From Nicotiana tabacum (lineage: Eukaryota; Streptophyta; Magnoliopsida; Solanales; Solanaceae), in contig NC_134087.1 in NCBI RefSeq assembly GCF_000715075.1, positions 186,775,276 to 186,839,275 of the forward strand: a stretch of 64,000 bases of DNA, written 5' to 3'. The stretch's first letter is position 1; the number at the start of each line of letters is the position of its first letter. The notes below the pieces were generated by a model that saw only the letters and a program-made list of their open reading frames with translations, was not told the DNA's origin and did not search any database. Position numbers and translations under genes: made by a program. Positions 21,863 to 33,324 of the stretch are shown piece after piece.

Positions 21863-24743
21863 TGTAACGACTCGACCGATCGTTTTGAGCTCTAGCGCAG
21901 CATTCGCCGGTATGAGGCCTTGGATAGCTTCACTTTATATATTACGACTTATACGTATAATCGGAATTGAATTTCGGGAAGTTTGGAGTTGATTTGGAAA
22001 GGAAAATTCTTAATTAGGAAGCTTTAACTTGGAAGAATTAACCAAGATATGACTTTTGAGTAAACGATCTCGGAATGGGGATTTGAAGGTTCCAATCGGT
22101 TCCTATGATAATTTTGGAGTTGGGTGTATGTTTGGATCGAGTTTTAGGTGGACCGAGAGCATTTTGGCGCTTATTGTGTAAAGTTGACATTTTGAAGATT
22201 TTAGAATTTTTTAAGTTTGATTTGAAGTAAAGTTTGGTGTTATCGATGTCCGTTTAAGGTTCCAAGCTTTGGAATAGGTTCGTAACATGATTTGTGACTT
22301 GTACATAAAATTTAGCGTCAATCCGGAATATTTAAGTATGATTCGCATGCGTTCGTCGAAGTTTATAAGTTTAAAAATTAAAAGAAGAATTTTGATCGTC
22401 GATTCGTAGTTTGGATATTTTTTGGTGTGATTTGGGGTCTCGAGCAGGTCCGTGTCATGTTTTGGGGCTGGTTGGTATGATTGGATGGGGTCCCGGGGGC
22501 CTCGAGTGTGATTCAAGGTTGTTTCAGACCAAGTTAAAGTGTTTTGATTGTGCTGGCTGCTGGTGCTAGTGTCGTGCTTTGCGATCTTGAAAAGATATAC
22601 GCGTTTACGAAGAAGGATTTTTAGACTGCTGGGAAGTGTTCATAGCGAACGTGACGCAGGGGGTCGCGAACGCGGAGAAGAATCTGAGTTGCCCTCCGTG
22701 AATGCGACAGGGAGTCACAAACATGTAGAAGGATGGGGAGCCAGGGAACTGGAGCCGTTAAGCTTTCGCGAACGCGTCGCGTGATCATGAATGCGGCGTG
22801 TTGACCGCGAACGCAAAGCATTAGGACCTGGAGGCATCGCTAACACGATATGGTGAATGCGAAGGAGGATTGTTGGAAGCTAATTTTTTTGGCCTTCGCG
22901 ATCGCGAGGGTATTTTCGCGATCGCGAAGAAGGATTGATGCGCATACTTGTTTTAAATTGGGGGTTTGACTCATTTTCACCTTATTTTTTCCATAGGAGT
23001 CGACTTTGGGATGATTTTGGAGTGCCATTTTCATCATCAATCATGAGGTAAGTGATTGCTACATGCTGTGAGATGAATACACGCATTTAGGCTTGTAAAT
23101 TAAAGAATTTAAGTTAAAAATATAGGATTTTTGGTAGAAGCCCTAGAATTGATATTTTTGAGTTTGACCGCGATTATGAATTGGAAATAAATTATATATT
23201 TTGAGTTCGTGGTGTAATGGGTATTGATTATATTCAAAAACTTAGGAATCCGGGCACGTGGGCCCGAGGGTTGACTTTGTTGACTTTTCGAGCGAAGTTG
23301 CAAATTATTATAAATTGATTAATTATGAGTGTTCGAGCATATTTTTATTGGTTTGCATGTTTTTTGATTAGTTTCGGATTGATGGGCATTGGTATGAGGT
23401 ACTAGAGAGACGTTGGAGCCCGTTATGGAACTTTGGAGCGAGGTAAGTCTCCTGTCTAACCTTGTAAGGGGGAAAACTACCCCGTAGGTATTAAATTGTT
23501 ATGTGCTACTAGTTGTGGATACTATATATACATGAGGTGACGAGAGTCCGTACGTAGCTAAAAGCATATTTATATCCGGGTAGACTTAAATTATCATGTA
23601 ATATTTGAATTATTTGAACTCAAGTTGCTAATTTAATTACTTGACTTCATAATTGAAATTTAAACTGGAAATATGTTAGGCCGAGTTTCATCACCTTAAG
23701 CTATCTGACGAGATATTCGAATGTTGGTAAAGTCATGATTACTTTACGTTTCTATTTTTATGTTGCAAACATATAGCCTTTAATTCGATAAGTTTCTTTC
23801 TTTCATGTGGATCGGGTCGAGCGCCTCTATAATATATTGAGATGCATTTTTGATTTGCGTCGGTCGAGCTTCGGCGATGCACACACTACTCTAGATCGGG
23901 TCGTACGACCTCGGCATAATCGTGCATGATACCGTTAGGAGTCCGAATATTCATGAGATTTCTCTTTGATTGAAACCTGGCATTTATATGATATTCCTTA
24001 TCCGTTGTGATTGCACTTGATATTTCGGATCTTTTGATATAGCATACGAGATTTGAGAGATTTATATCGTCAAAAGAAAATGTTGGAGGATTATGTGAGT
24101 CACAGTTTTTACCTCATTGTTATTGTTTGTTTCATATATATATGTTTATAATTTATTATATTATTTTATTGGACCACTAGTAAATGTCGATATCGATCCC
24201 TCATCACTACTTCTCCAGGGTTAGTCTAGATGCTTACTGGTACGTGTTGATTTACGTACGCATGCTACACTTTTGCACTAAATGTGCAGGATCTGACAGG
24301 TTCATTTGATGGTCATCTTGGCGCGTAGGTGCAGCTTCTGAGGAGACTTTATGGTGAGCTGCATTCCAGGCTACGTGTCGCGGCGCATAGATATTGTATT
24401 ATTATTGTACTCCTTAGTACTCCAGACAGATGTTGTATTATTATTTCAGACCAATGTTGTATTATTATTGTACTCCTTAGTAAATGTCCATGCACTAATG
24501 ACGCCGAATTTTGGGAGATTATAGTTGATGTTAATGGTTTTGCTTTAATATTGGCACCTTTTAATTTATGTCTTACTAAAATTGTATGCACTTATGATTT
24601 CAAATGCATTAATTCCCTTATTTAATAAAGTTTATGATTTCAAAAGTAACAAAATGAATAATTATTTAGATGGTTCACCGTTGACTTGCCTCACAACGAT
24701 GTTGGGTGCCATCACGGTCTATAGTGAATTTTGGGTCGTGACA
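21863..24743 (+). mobile_element. Solo LTR of family A Ty3/gypsy
   Basis: It starts TGTAACGACTCGACCG, ends GGGTCGTGACA, and is about 2.88 kb with no primer-binding site, internal region or partner LTR alongside. It follows the order of the 15319-18157 LTR: GC words (22580-22930, ending ttcgcgatcgcgaag), TATA-like ttttaaat (about 22950), donor D1 GAG|GTAAGT (23045), donor D2 GAG|GTAAGT (23440), gaggtgacgagagtccgta (about 23535), gatcgggtcgtacgacc (about 23895). Flanking five bases are tttag and cgtag, so any target duplication has decayed. Solo LTRs arise by recombination between the two LTRs of one element. Confidence 0.85.
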
Positions 24744-24990
24744 CGTAGCAAAATGTATACTATCTAATTCATCATCAATAGAAGATTCACAAGATCATTC
24801 AACTTTTAGTTTACTTTATTAAAATTATAAAACTAATTCTTGTACTAAAAAAAACTAATTGTATTATGCTTATATATCGCAAACAATATAAAATACTACA
24901 AAATTCATGACTTTGATGCGATACATTAAGAGTGATGTGACTATCCTGGAGTGGGAAGAATATAATATATCCTCTTCTGAGTTCAAAATA
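24744..24990. other. AT-rich intergenic sequence upstream of the RMA gene
   Basis: No ORF or repeat was recognised. It lies between the solo LTR and a MITE-like remnant. Confidence 0.4.
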
Positions 24991-25213
24991 ACTACTGCCT
25001 CTATCTTAATTTATGTGACGATATTTGATACGGTACGAAATTAAAAAAAAAAATATTATTGAAATTTGTGGTTGAAAAAATCATAAATATTTATATGGTT
25101 ATAAGTTAATTCAAGTAGAATTCTAAAGATAAATTATTTCAACATAGAGAAAGATACTTTTTTTCTAGAACTGACCAAAAAAGAAAGAGCGTTAAATAAA
25201 TTAGGATGAATAT
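24991..25213. mobile_element. Decayed Stowaway-like MITE in the RMA upstream region
   Basis: The left end actgcctctatcttaattta and the right end taaataaattaggatgaata are degraded inverted ends of the widespread plant type whose consensus begins CTCCCTCCGTT and then AATTTATGTGA. Both ends adjoin TA. It is about 220 bp, AT-rich and non-coding. Confidence 0.5.
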
Positions 25214-25492
25214 ATTTAAATATTTATAAATGGGAATCGTTAAAGCCAAAAGTAAGGGGGATGGAAGTTTAAAAAAGAAAATAAAACAAATATTGGATGA
25301 CGAGTGAAATTGCCCATGGGTTTCCATGTATTTTTCTTTTCGCTTTCAATCCAGAAGAAGTGTGACAATTAAAATTAAGTACCCTTATTATAATTTTATA
25401 TGAATATAATACTAGTATTAGTTTATTTGTACAAGCTAATTTGACTATACATACAAAACACCTGTATCTATAGGCGCGTATTTAAAAAGCAG

Positions 25493-25503
25493 TATATATA
25501 TAG
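25493..25503 (+). promoter_or_regulatory. Probable TATA box of the RMA gene
   Basis: The run tatatatatag is followed about 25-30 bp on by a CT/CA-rich start region (cctcaactcaaacctcttcc). It lies 1.77 kb before the ATG, consistent with a 5' UTR intron. Inferred from position and composition. Confidence 0.5.
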
Positions 25504-25524
25504 ACCTCAACTCAAACCTCTTCC

Positions 25525-25719
25525 TTCATCTCCTCTTCAACGCTACTTTTATCTTTCCAGCTTCTACTTTAACCTCTGTTTCCGCAGAGTATACAGATTA
25601 TTACTTGCTTTCTCCTTTTAAAAACTTCATCTTTAACTTTATCTAAGACCAAGTGTTTGGATTGAACATTCCGATATTTGTATCCAGTTTCAGGAACATT
25701 CTTGATATTACGTATTTGG
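25525..25719 (+). other. Probable 5' UTR exon 1 of the RMA gene
   Basis: It is pyrimidine-rich with no upstream ATG in a strong context until near its end. It finishes at tatttgg|GTATGT, a good plant donor. The start is estimated from the TATA box. RNA evidence is absent, so both ends are predictions. Confidence 0.4.
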
Positions 25720-27169
25720 GTATGTATCTTCTTTCTTTCTCTGTTTCTTTTAATTTTGTTTTCATGTATAATATATAGTTGAAAACACTTAGCTCTTTCT
25801 CTTCTCGGAGGCAAAAATACTTGGTAATTTTCTTGGAAAAATTAAAGATTTGTGTTAAAATATGTATCTTTTAACCCTTTCTTTTCTATGCCCTTATTTA
25901 CAGCTGTATAGCTAGCAAACCTTAAATGTGCTTTGTATTCTCCTTCTAATTTTTACTTTTATATATCCATGTCGAATTTTGATCTTAATAGGACAAAAAG
26001 ATTATACCTTTCTGGAGTTGGTTTTTAGGTACAAAGAGCCATAGTACTGTTTACCTTGTAAATTATGACCCCTGATTTTTTTTTTTAATTTCTTGACAAC
26101 TTAATTACGTATGAACCTATGTATATCACTCTTTAATTTAGTGGTACTGGTACAAGTTATCCCTTTTACTTTTTGTTAAGTAGTGTTAATTATCAGTTGA
26201 GCAAATGGTAGAAATCCTTACCTAGAGCACCCTTGAGATTACTGAGGAAATTTTCTTATGAATTGTGAATTGGTTGATTACTAGTACTTGATACTGATTA
26301 ATTGCCTTATGATGAAAGATTGAAGTTCTTTCTACTTGTATCAGGTCACTTTTTAGAGTACTTTTGTTAAACCAGTTCCTTTATTCGATTTGAATGTATT
26401 ATGATCAGTAAAATAATCTGGTGGAAGGAGTCCATAGAATATAAATTTATTTCTTTTTCAGATATTACTTTCAGTCAGAAATAGTAAAAACAAAGGGAGT
26501 GGGAGGGTAAGGGGGAGGGGTGCATGGGAAGGTAAACGAGTAAAAGGAGTAATTTAAAACATTTTTAGAGACTATTTTTAGAATTGTATGTGTTTAAATT
26601 GCCAAATTTTCTTATGCTTACAGATAATTGTTGCTTCACTACATAATCAAGAACCATTGGAGCCTGAAAGCATATGGTATTAGTTTCGACTGATATACAG
26701 TCAAACCTCTCTATAACAACCTTATTTGTTTCGATATATTTTGAATGTTATAGTAAAGTGTCGTTACACACATATAACAACATAACATAAAAATTGGTTC
26801 CGAGAAAAATGTGGCTTTTATAATGAATGGTTGTTATATATGGATGTTATTATAGAGAGGTATGACTGTAGAGGTAGATGGATGAAATTAAATCCTCTTC
26901 AGTGGAACCAAATCTTGATGTTTCTCAGCAACATATATTTGGAGAGTTTGTGGATAACATAGTTTCCTTTGATGGATTAGAATTAATAAGGTCCTCATAT
27001 ATTTAATATTATGTAGGGCCTGTTCTTTTTGGCCCAACCCCCTTTAATAGTTTGGTTTTGGCCAATCTTAGAAGCATTTTCCAGTTTGTTCTGAGAAAAG
27101 AAATATTGCCTAATAAAGTTCCCAGTTTGTTCTTGTTTTTATAAACCTCCACCTTTTTCTGAATTGCAG
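25720..27169 (+). other. Probable 5' UTR intron of the RMA gene
   Basis: It begins GTATGTATC and ends at ctttttctgaattgcag (27169), an excellent T-rich acceptor. An alternative acceptor is gtttaacag at 27221. The tract is T-rich and AT-rich and contains a MITE at 26698-26868. The remaining 5' UTR to the ATG at 27263 would be 93 or 41 bases. Confidence 0.4.
26698..26868. mobile_element. MITE in the RMA intron, Emigrant/pogo-like
   Basis: The left end CAGTCAAACCTCTCTATAAC is mirrored at the right by ttattatagagaggtatgactg, and both sides are flanked by TA (26696-26697, 26869-26870). It is 171 bp, AT-rich and non-coding. The ends resemble the CAGTAAAACCTCTATAA type of Tc1/mariner-related (pogo) plant MITEs. 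Confidence 0.75.
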
Positions 27170-27262
27170 CTGTCTTATATCCTGGAATCTAACCTTGTTC
27201 ATCTTGGCGTATGTTTAACAGGCATATATTAGCAAACAGAGAATTACATCAAGAAGCATACT

Positions 27263-27979
27263 ATGGCCTTAGAGCACGTTTTCCAGGAGCAAATAACAGA
27301 CACCAACTTTGACGAACGCGATATTAATTTGGAGAAGTGTAAGACAGTTGATGATAAGCTTGACGACATTCTCTCTGGAGGCTTTGAGTGTAATATATGC
27401 TTGGATCTTGTGCATGATCCTGTTGTTACCTTCTGTGGTCACCTTTATTGTTGGCCTTGCATCTATAAATGGATTCATTTTCAGAGCAAATCGTCCGAAA
27501 ATACTGATCACCAACAACCACAATGTCCTGTTTGCAAAGCTGAAGTATCACAGAAAACGTTGATTCCACTCTATGGTCGCGGCCAAGCTACAAAACTATC
27601 CGAAGGAAAGGCCCCGAATCTTGGTATAATCATACCACAAAGGCCTCCTAGTCCGAGATGTGGGGGTCACGCACTGATAGCACCTAGTGATTCACATCGA
27701 TCCCAGCAACTTCAGCAGTCTCCAACACATCAACCTTATACTTCTAGCTACATGCCCGAACCTATGCTAAGTCCTGGTGGCACGACAACAGGGGAATTGG
27801 TTTATGCGCGGATGTTTGGGAACTCATCGACTACTTTATATACATATCCAAGTTCATATAATTTATCAGGCAGCAGTAGTCCAAGGTTAAGAAGGCAACT
27901 ATCACAGGCTGATAGATCGCTTAGCAGAATCTGTTTTTTCCTATGTTGTTGTTTAGTGACGTGTCTTCTCTTGTTCTGA
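27263..27979 (+). CDS. RMA-type membrane-anchored RING E3 ubiquitin ligase
   Basis: An intact 238-codon ORF, the only convincing host gene here. Residues 43-91 form a C3HC4 RING finger with C43, C46, C58, H60, C63, C66, C88 and C91. The segment [20 protein letters not shown] is typical of the RMA (RING membrane-anchor) family. The C-terminus (about 222-238) is a hydrophobic Cys/Leu-rich tail anchor with no signal peptide, preceded by a basic Arg/Ser linker. RMA proteins of Arabidopsis and pepper sit in the ER membrane, face the cytosol and ubiquitinate clients including aquaporins in ER quality control; that role here is inferred. Length is close to relatives (about 240-250). The start is the first ATG after the predicted acceptor, and the N-terminal acidic stretch before the RING fits the family. 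It matches RMA1/RMA1H1-like proteins best, but the exact orthologue is not settled. Confidence 0.92.
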   Translation: MALEHVFQEQITDTNFDERDINLEKCKTVDDKLDDILSGGFECNICLDLVHDPVVTFCGHLYCWPCIYKWIHFQSKSSENTDHQQPQCPVCKAEVSQKTLIPLYGRGQATKLSEGKAPNLGIIIPQRPPSPRCGGHALIAPSDSHRSQQLQQSPTHQPYTSSYMPEPMLSPGGTTTGELVYARMFGNSSTTLYTYPSSYNLSGSSSPRLRRQLSQADRSLSRICFFLCCCLVTCLLLF

Positions 27980-27990
27980 CCACCTTCTCC

Positions 27991-28252
27991 CAGGGGTGGA
28001 TTTATAGGTAAATCTATGGGGCATGTGAACCCATGATCTCTCCGCTAAACTAGGTATTTTATGTACATATTTTTTAGAATTGGTCTAATATTATCTGCTA
28101 GCACCCATGCTCCAAAGAGACTAAAAGGTGCACTTGATTGAATTCTGAGTTATTTATCTAGAGGAGCAGGGATCAAATCCCACTTAATACTTTTTTTTTA
28201 CTCCTTTTTTTAGTGGTGCACCCATATTATAAAAATTCTAGATCCGCCTCTG
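27991..28252. mobile_element. hAT-type MITE in the RMA 3' UTR
   Basis: The element begins CAGGGGTGGATTTA and ends TAGATCCGCCTCTG, imperfect inverted ends of the CAGAGGCGGATC type. It is flanked by an exact 8-bp target duplication CCTTCTCC (27983-27990 and 28253-28260), diagnostic of hAT transposition. It is 262 bp and non-coding, and lies 11 bp after the stop codon, so it should be transcribed as most of the proximal 3' UTR. Confidence 0.9.
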
Positions 28253-28260
28253 CCTTCTCC

Positions 28261-28838
28261 GCTTGCTAATACTTTGTAAAAATACTTAGTTATTGTAATA
28301 GATGATGAATATACGACTTTGCTCAATGCAACAAATCACCAGGCCTTTTAGTTTGCATACTGAATATGCACTTGTAAACCAGACGAGCTGGAGGGACTCC
28401 CTGCCATATAGTAGAGAGGAAAGAGCAATCTTTGAAATTCTCAAACAAATCAAAATATGGTTTCTAGTTCACTATCTTTATGATATGAAGTTATGTCTTT
28501 CTTTTATTTACGAACTTTTTTATATGTCAATCATTTTTACCTATATATGCAGTGTAACGAGGAAGGGTGGTCAGTTGACCACCATTTAGGATATGTAGCT
28601 TCTCACCTGAGCGCAGTCATGGGCACTTAACCAAGCTCTTCATGAATGAAATACACCTTCACCTTGCTACTATTCTTATCCTTTGACTAAGTGTTCCATG
28701 TCTTCTATTCATATCCGCTACTCTTAGCCTTGTAAGAATCCAAGTTAGAAAGGAAGAATTTAATAGGCATCCTAAAATCCTAGAGCAAATCCAAATGTAG
28801 AAGGCACTCAAGGGTATATCCTTTTTGCTTGAGGTCTT
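28261..28838 (+). other. RMA downstream region, probable rest of the 3' UTR
   Basis: No further gene is convincing. Frames such as 28302-28589 lack recognisable domains. A polyadenylation site is likely in the first 100-300 bases, but no single signal is decisive. Confidence 0.35.
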
Positions 28839-28841
28839 TTA

Positions 28842-29130
28842 GAGGTCATTTGGTTTGAAGACAAATTATGTTGGGATTAGTTATATTAGGATTAGTTATT
28901 CAGGTATTATTTTTTATTAATTGTTTGGTATATTATATTAATCATGAGATTGTCAATTTTACTGCTTTTATTTTGGGATAACTTATCCTCGGATTAGTAT
29001 TCCACCCTCTTGCAGGTCCCAGTACTAATTTTAATTGCGGGATAACTTATCCCAAGCTTGGTAACCAAACAAGGGATGAGGTGATACTAGGTTTTTATCA
29101 CATTGCTTATCTATCATACCAAACGACCCC
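28842..29130. mobile_element. Tourist-like (PIF/Harbinger) MITE
   Basis: The ends gaggtcatttggt and accaaacgacccc form an imperfect 13-bp inverted repeat flanked by TTA on both sides (28839-28841, 29131-29133), the 3-bp duplication expected for Tourist/PIF elements. The internal sequence contains subterminal gggataacttatcc words. It is 289 bp and non-coding. Confidence 0.7.
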
Positions 29131-29133
29131 TTA

Positions 29134-29671
29134 TTGTCTCGTCCATTCAGTACATATCTCAGACGCAAATGGTAGATGCTTAGTTTTTCAGAATAAAGGT
29201 TGATAGTTTATGAAGCAAACATTCTCTGTGTTCTTTGTCAAATATGATAGACCTCCAACAATTGCCTAACGATTTCCACTTCTTAAAGTTAGTGTAACAC
29301 TAAGGAAAGCATCTTACCTTTTTGTTGTCTACTTTGATAAGTTGATGTCCACCTAATCCAGCATCACTTACACTAACGAAAAGGAATTGTTAGCATTTCA
29401 ACATCCTATATAGGTTTAATCTAGCATTCTGCACTACTTACATTTTTGCATATCCAAATAATTGTCAAACTTGACACAAGCATCATATATGTATACATGG
29501 AAATAATTTTATTTGAAAAAGAAAAGAAGAAACTGTTTGAGTATAGTTAAACTACCATTAATTAAGAGCTTGACATAAACACAATTCACAAGTAGTTGAA
29601 TTTGACATCAAAGTATAAAGAACACTGTTATAAAGATTTTAGCATTGACTAGAAAGAGCAATTTGAAAAAG
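29134..29671. other. Intergenic spacer, nothing recognised
   Basis: AT-rich, with no ORF, RNA gene or clear repeat. Confidence 0.4.
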
Positions 29672-29846
29672 AGAGCCTTGACACAATGATAGAATGTCTA
29701 ACAAGTGATCAAGAGGTTACATATCCAAGCTTTGAGACAGATTCCTACAAAAATATAAGGTAAATGTGCGTATAATAAACCTAATACGGCTCGACCCTTT
29801 TTTGGACTTTATACATAGTGATAATGCACTGAGCTACTTTTTTTGA
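29672..29846 (+). mobile_element. Decayed tRNA-derived SINE (Solanaceae SolS/TS type)
   Basis: The order of words follows the family: gagccttgacacaatgatag (box A region), ggttacatatccaagc (box B region), aaggtaaatgtgcgtataat, a cggctcgaccctt-type segment, then gcactgagctac and a T tract. Many differences from the typical family sequence show it is old. Plus orientation, about 175 bp. Confidence 0.65.
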
Positions 29847-30179
29847 AAAGAGTGGATATAACAGTAACCTGACAATGGAAGGTTTCTCAGTTTAAGGTTG
29901 TACATGATGTTTATCTTTTGCTCTCTATAGATTTGAATTTAGTTATCGATTTGTTCGTTATGTCTCTCGATATATTGTTAGATTTAAAGTAACCTAACAA
30001 TTTCTTTCAGTAATCTCTATAGTAATAGCTCTGACTGATTGAGGTTAATTTTCTGGTAAATGCTAAATCTGAAGTTAATGGACATGATATATAACTTCCT
30101 GCCTGGCTGTGGAAAAAGAAAAAAGGAAAAAGGATATTCATACCAAATCCCAAATAGTTTAAAATATGATTAATCGCAC
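29847..30179. other. Intergenic spacer, nothing recognised
   Basis: No coding or repeat signal beyond a short purine-rich stretch near 30110-30135. Confidence 0.35.
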
Positions 30180-30715
30180 CTGCGAGACCGTGCGTGCGCG
30201 CCCAAGCCAATTTCCAAAACTTCGCCCTGCGACAAACATTCTGCTTTTGCGGACTCGCAGAAGTGCTTCTTCTTCCCGCCTAGTGACACTCCCTTGGCCA
30301 GACCCAGCTCCGCTCCTGCGTCACTTTAGCCACACCTGCGGTTGATACCCTCACATGTAGGATCACACCAGAAGGTAAGACGTCAGCAATGCTTCAAGTC
30401 TAACTTTTGATCCGTTAACCATCCGAAATTCACTCGAGACATTTAGGACCTCAACCAAACTTACCAACAAGTCCTAAAATACGATACGAACTTAGTCGAG
30501 GCCTCTAATCACATCAAACAACATCAAAAACACGAATTGCACCCCAATTCAAGCCTAATGAAACTATTGAATTTTCAACTTCTACAACCGATGCCGAAAT
30601 CTATCAAATCAACTCCGATTGACCTCAAATTTTGCACACAAGTCATAAATGACACAATGGACCTAATCCAACTTTCGAAACCAAAATCCGATCCCGCTAA
30701 CCACGAAGAAAAGAA
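30180..30715 (-). mobile_element. Family A LTR fragment, antisense
   Basis: GC-rich words (cgcacctgcgagaccg, ttttgcggactcgcagaagt) at 30175-30370 are followed by caaattttgcacacaagtc (about 30628), the reversed form of the LTR tract at about 15910. It is the U3 part only, with both ends ragged. Confidence 0.55.
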
Positions 30716-31020
30716 GAAAAAAACTCCTCACTGAACATTAAGAAACATTAAGAGCAAGTGTCCAAATTTGAGGAGGCAAATATACAGTGCAGAGGAAAAG
30801 AGTCAACAATCTCTATAGCCATTATAGCATTCCAGATAAAAACAGATAGCATATATATAATACACTTGGAAACTTCCAATTCACTAAATCGTCAATCGGA
30901 TAACATAACGTGCTAAGAAAACTATAACTTATCAAGCACCATCACGCCCAACATAGTTGGGCTTATTCCAATTTTAGTTTTGAGCTTTTAGTATATTTGG
31001 TAACATTTGTCATATTCAAG
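30716..31020. other. Spacer between LTR fragments, nothing recognised
   Basis: AT-rich, with no gene or repeat identified. Confidence 0.35.
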
Positions 31021-31411
31021 GTCGATATGATGATGAAATACAAAATTAGAAGATTTGCTGAAGTTGTTGACGTATGTGCTTCTGGTTTCCTTATACGCGA
31101 TCGCGAAGGGTTGTTTGGGCGACCGGTGAGAATTTTTCTATGCGATTGCAGAGCTATGGTCATCAGTACAACATGAACGCGTGGGTTGTACCGCATTCGG
31201 AAGAAGGAATGTGGGGTGGTCTGGAAGCCACGCGTTTGTTCATCGAGATCGCGTGAGGAGGCGTGCGATTTTGAGTTTCTATGCACCGCATTCCCGGCTG
31301 TTTGTTCGCATTCGCGAAGAGAAATTTGGAGGTCTGTGATTTTTGTTTTTCGCGATCGCGTGGGACTTTTCTCGATCACGAAGATGAGCATCCAGAAATA
31401 GTTTAAAACTG
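31021..31411 (+). mobile_element. Family A-like LTR fragment, sense, GC-word region
   Basis: It contains acgcgatcgcgaagg (about 31094), atgcgattgcagagc, ttcgcgatcgcgtggg (about 31350) and ends at the TATA-like gtttaaaac, where the Sirevirus LTR begins. It corresponds to about 16180-16470 of the reference LTR. The 142-codon minus-strand ORF across it (30963-31391) looks like a by-product of the GC words. Confidence 0.5.
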
Positions 31412-31550
31412 TGTTGAGTATTGATGTTTTGATGAAACAAAGTATGGCTAAATGTTCAAAGAGTCAGGTCCTCAACGTAGTTGCTTAATTGTTCTAAAGA
31501 ACCAGCTCCTTAGGACAAAGAGTCAGCTCCTTATGATTGATACTTGTACG
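31412..31550 (+). repeat. Sirevirus 5' LTR, left part
   Basis: Begins TGTTGAGTATTG and contains repeated short words cagctcctta (about 31500 and 31523). Its last eight bases, cttgtacg, are the left target duplication of the hAT insertion. The LTR resumes at 43401. Confidence 0.7.
31543..31550. repeat. hAT target-site duplication, left copy
   Basis: CTTGTACG pairs with CTTATATG at 43401-43408: six of eight bases match and both differences are transitions. Confidence 0.7.
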
Positions 31551-32116
31551 TAAGGGTGGCATGCCCAGGATTGCGGACCATGTGGGCTTCTGGGCCTAAA
31601 CGGGCCTGAACCGGTTAGAACCAGCTATGTGGGTCTGGTCCGATCTTCTAGGCCGGTTCTTCACTTTAGGACTGCTACGCCCGGGACCATTTAGGACCGA
31701 GACCGGACCAGTCCTTGGCGGGCCCAAACCGTCCCAACGTTCAAAATTTTTTAAAAAATATCTGTTCGTTTGGGCATTTAAAAACTAGTCGTTTGGTCTA
31801 TTGGCTATTTACAAAATAGCCATTTAACCCTCCCCTCCCCCAAATTTATTTTAACCTCAAACTTTTTATAATTATACTTTTTCCCTATTTTCAACTATAA
31901 ATATCCCCTCATTCTTTCATTTTTCTAACAAAATCATCAATCTCTCTCTAATTTTTTAGAAGTTATGTAGTTGGTGAGAGTTTTGAAATATTCACCTACT
32001 ATAATCTACTGTAATAACCTACCGGTGTAATTATGTTATGGATAAAAGTTTAAGCTTTCAAGCCTCCTGGCCATCGTATGCTTCATGCTCCCTCTACAGC
32101 ATATGTCTTGAATCAC

Positions 32117-32566
32117 TTATCTTGTAATCATCCCAACACTTCTTTGGTTACTCTGAAATACCCTTAGATTCCTCTCTTGCCAAATATAGTAAACACAACC
32201 TGCAAAGGCCATTCTATAGATCTCAGCACTGACATTCTCGCCTTTCATCTTGGAAACAGCCCAATGTAGTTCTTCTTTCCATGTCATAACAGATATTCGT
32301 ATCCCTTGCCATAGAAGCATCTTTCCCCATAATTCAGTAGAAATTTTGCACTCAAAAAAGAGATGTGTAATGATCTCATTCTGCTCTTTACACAAGATAC
32401 ACTTCTGTTCACTTACAATACCCCATTTGGCCAGCCTGTCCTTTGTATTCAATCTACCCCAAGCAGCCAGGTTTAGAATGAATATCCACTTTGGAGAAGC
32501 ATAGTTGTTGCAAGTCAATTTCCTCCATGGAACCTTTACAAACATACTACATAGCAGCTGGTACAT
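32117..32566 (-). pseudogene. LINE RT-associated zinc-binding domain (zf-RVT)
   Basis: A 149-codon open segment with the pattern WGRLNTKDRLAKWGI...CILCKEQNEIITHLFFEC, the conserved CxxC...H(x3-4)C finger found C-terminal to plant L1 reverse transcriptases, followed by W-rich stretches. It is the C-terminal part of ORF2, separated from the RT part by frame changes around 32570-33090. Confidence 0.8.
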
Positions 32567-32674
32567 TTTTTTATAGAGAAGTTTTGCATCCGCCTCAGTT
32601 CATCAATATCAATACCAATATCTGTAAGGTAATGTTTAGCTTTCAGTATCTTCAACAACATCTAAGAGGCTTGT

Positions 32675-33324
32675 TTATGTTCTATCTCCAAATTTCTCTC
32701 TTCTTAGCGTAATAAATGTGGACCCATTGAACCCACAACTTATCTTTTTCCGGCATAAGTTCCATAATAATTTGCATATAGCTGCTCTATTCCACATCCT
32801 AACATTCAGAATATTGTAGCCTCCTTCTGATTTTGGCCAACAAGTTTTATCCCATGCTAGCAATGTTTCTTTTGATAATGCAGCACCCTCAGTCCATAAC
32901 CCGTCCATAAGAATGTTCTGCAAGTTGCTTCAATCATGTGAATAATTTTTTTGAGCAGAATAAAGATTTTGGACCAAAAGGTTTGTATGGAAAATAAGAC
33001 ATTCTTTATTAGTTTAACTCTCCCAGCATAGGATAAGTGTCTAGTATTCCATGAGGTTATTCTACCCAGCATCTTGTCAACCAAAGGGTAACATTACATC
33101 ACAGATAATCGTTCAGTGCTCAGCGGGACACCAAGGTATCTAATAGGAAGCTCCCCTTTTGTAAAGCCTAGAACATTTAAAATTTCCAACTGTGTATCTC
33201 TTCCAATACCCCCAAAATACACTGAGCTCTTATCAAGATTTGCTCTAAGTCTTGAAGCCTTAGAGAAATAGTTGAAGCAGTTGAAAAGAAGTTGAGCTGA
33301 CATAACACCCCCTCTAGAGAACAT
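32675..33324 (-). pseudogene. LINE ORF2, thumb and linker region in broken frames
   Basis: Three overlapping minus-strand segments (33094-33324, 32857-33084, 32675-32923) read ELPIRYLGVPLS..., ITSWNTRHLSYAGRVKLI... and KSEGGYNILNVRMWNRA..., in the expected order for plant L1 ORF2 between the RT palm and zf-RVT. A stop and frame shifts separate them. Confidence 0.7.

Noticed and set aside
21863..24743. Exact target duplication for the solo LTR
   Set aside because: Flanks tttag and cgtag share only three of five bases, so I do not claim one.
30963..31391. 142-codon minus-strand ORF
   Set aside because: Spans an unannotated spacer and an LTR GC-word block; no domain and no start context. Probably chance.
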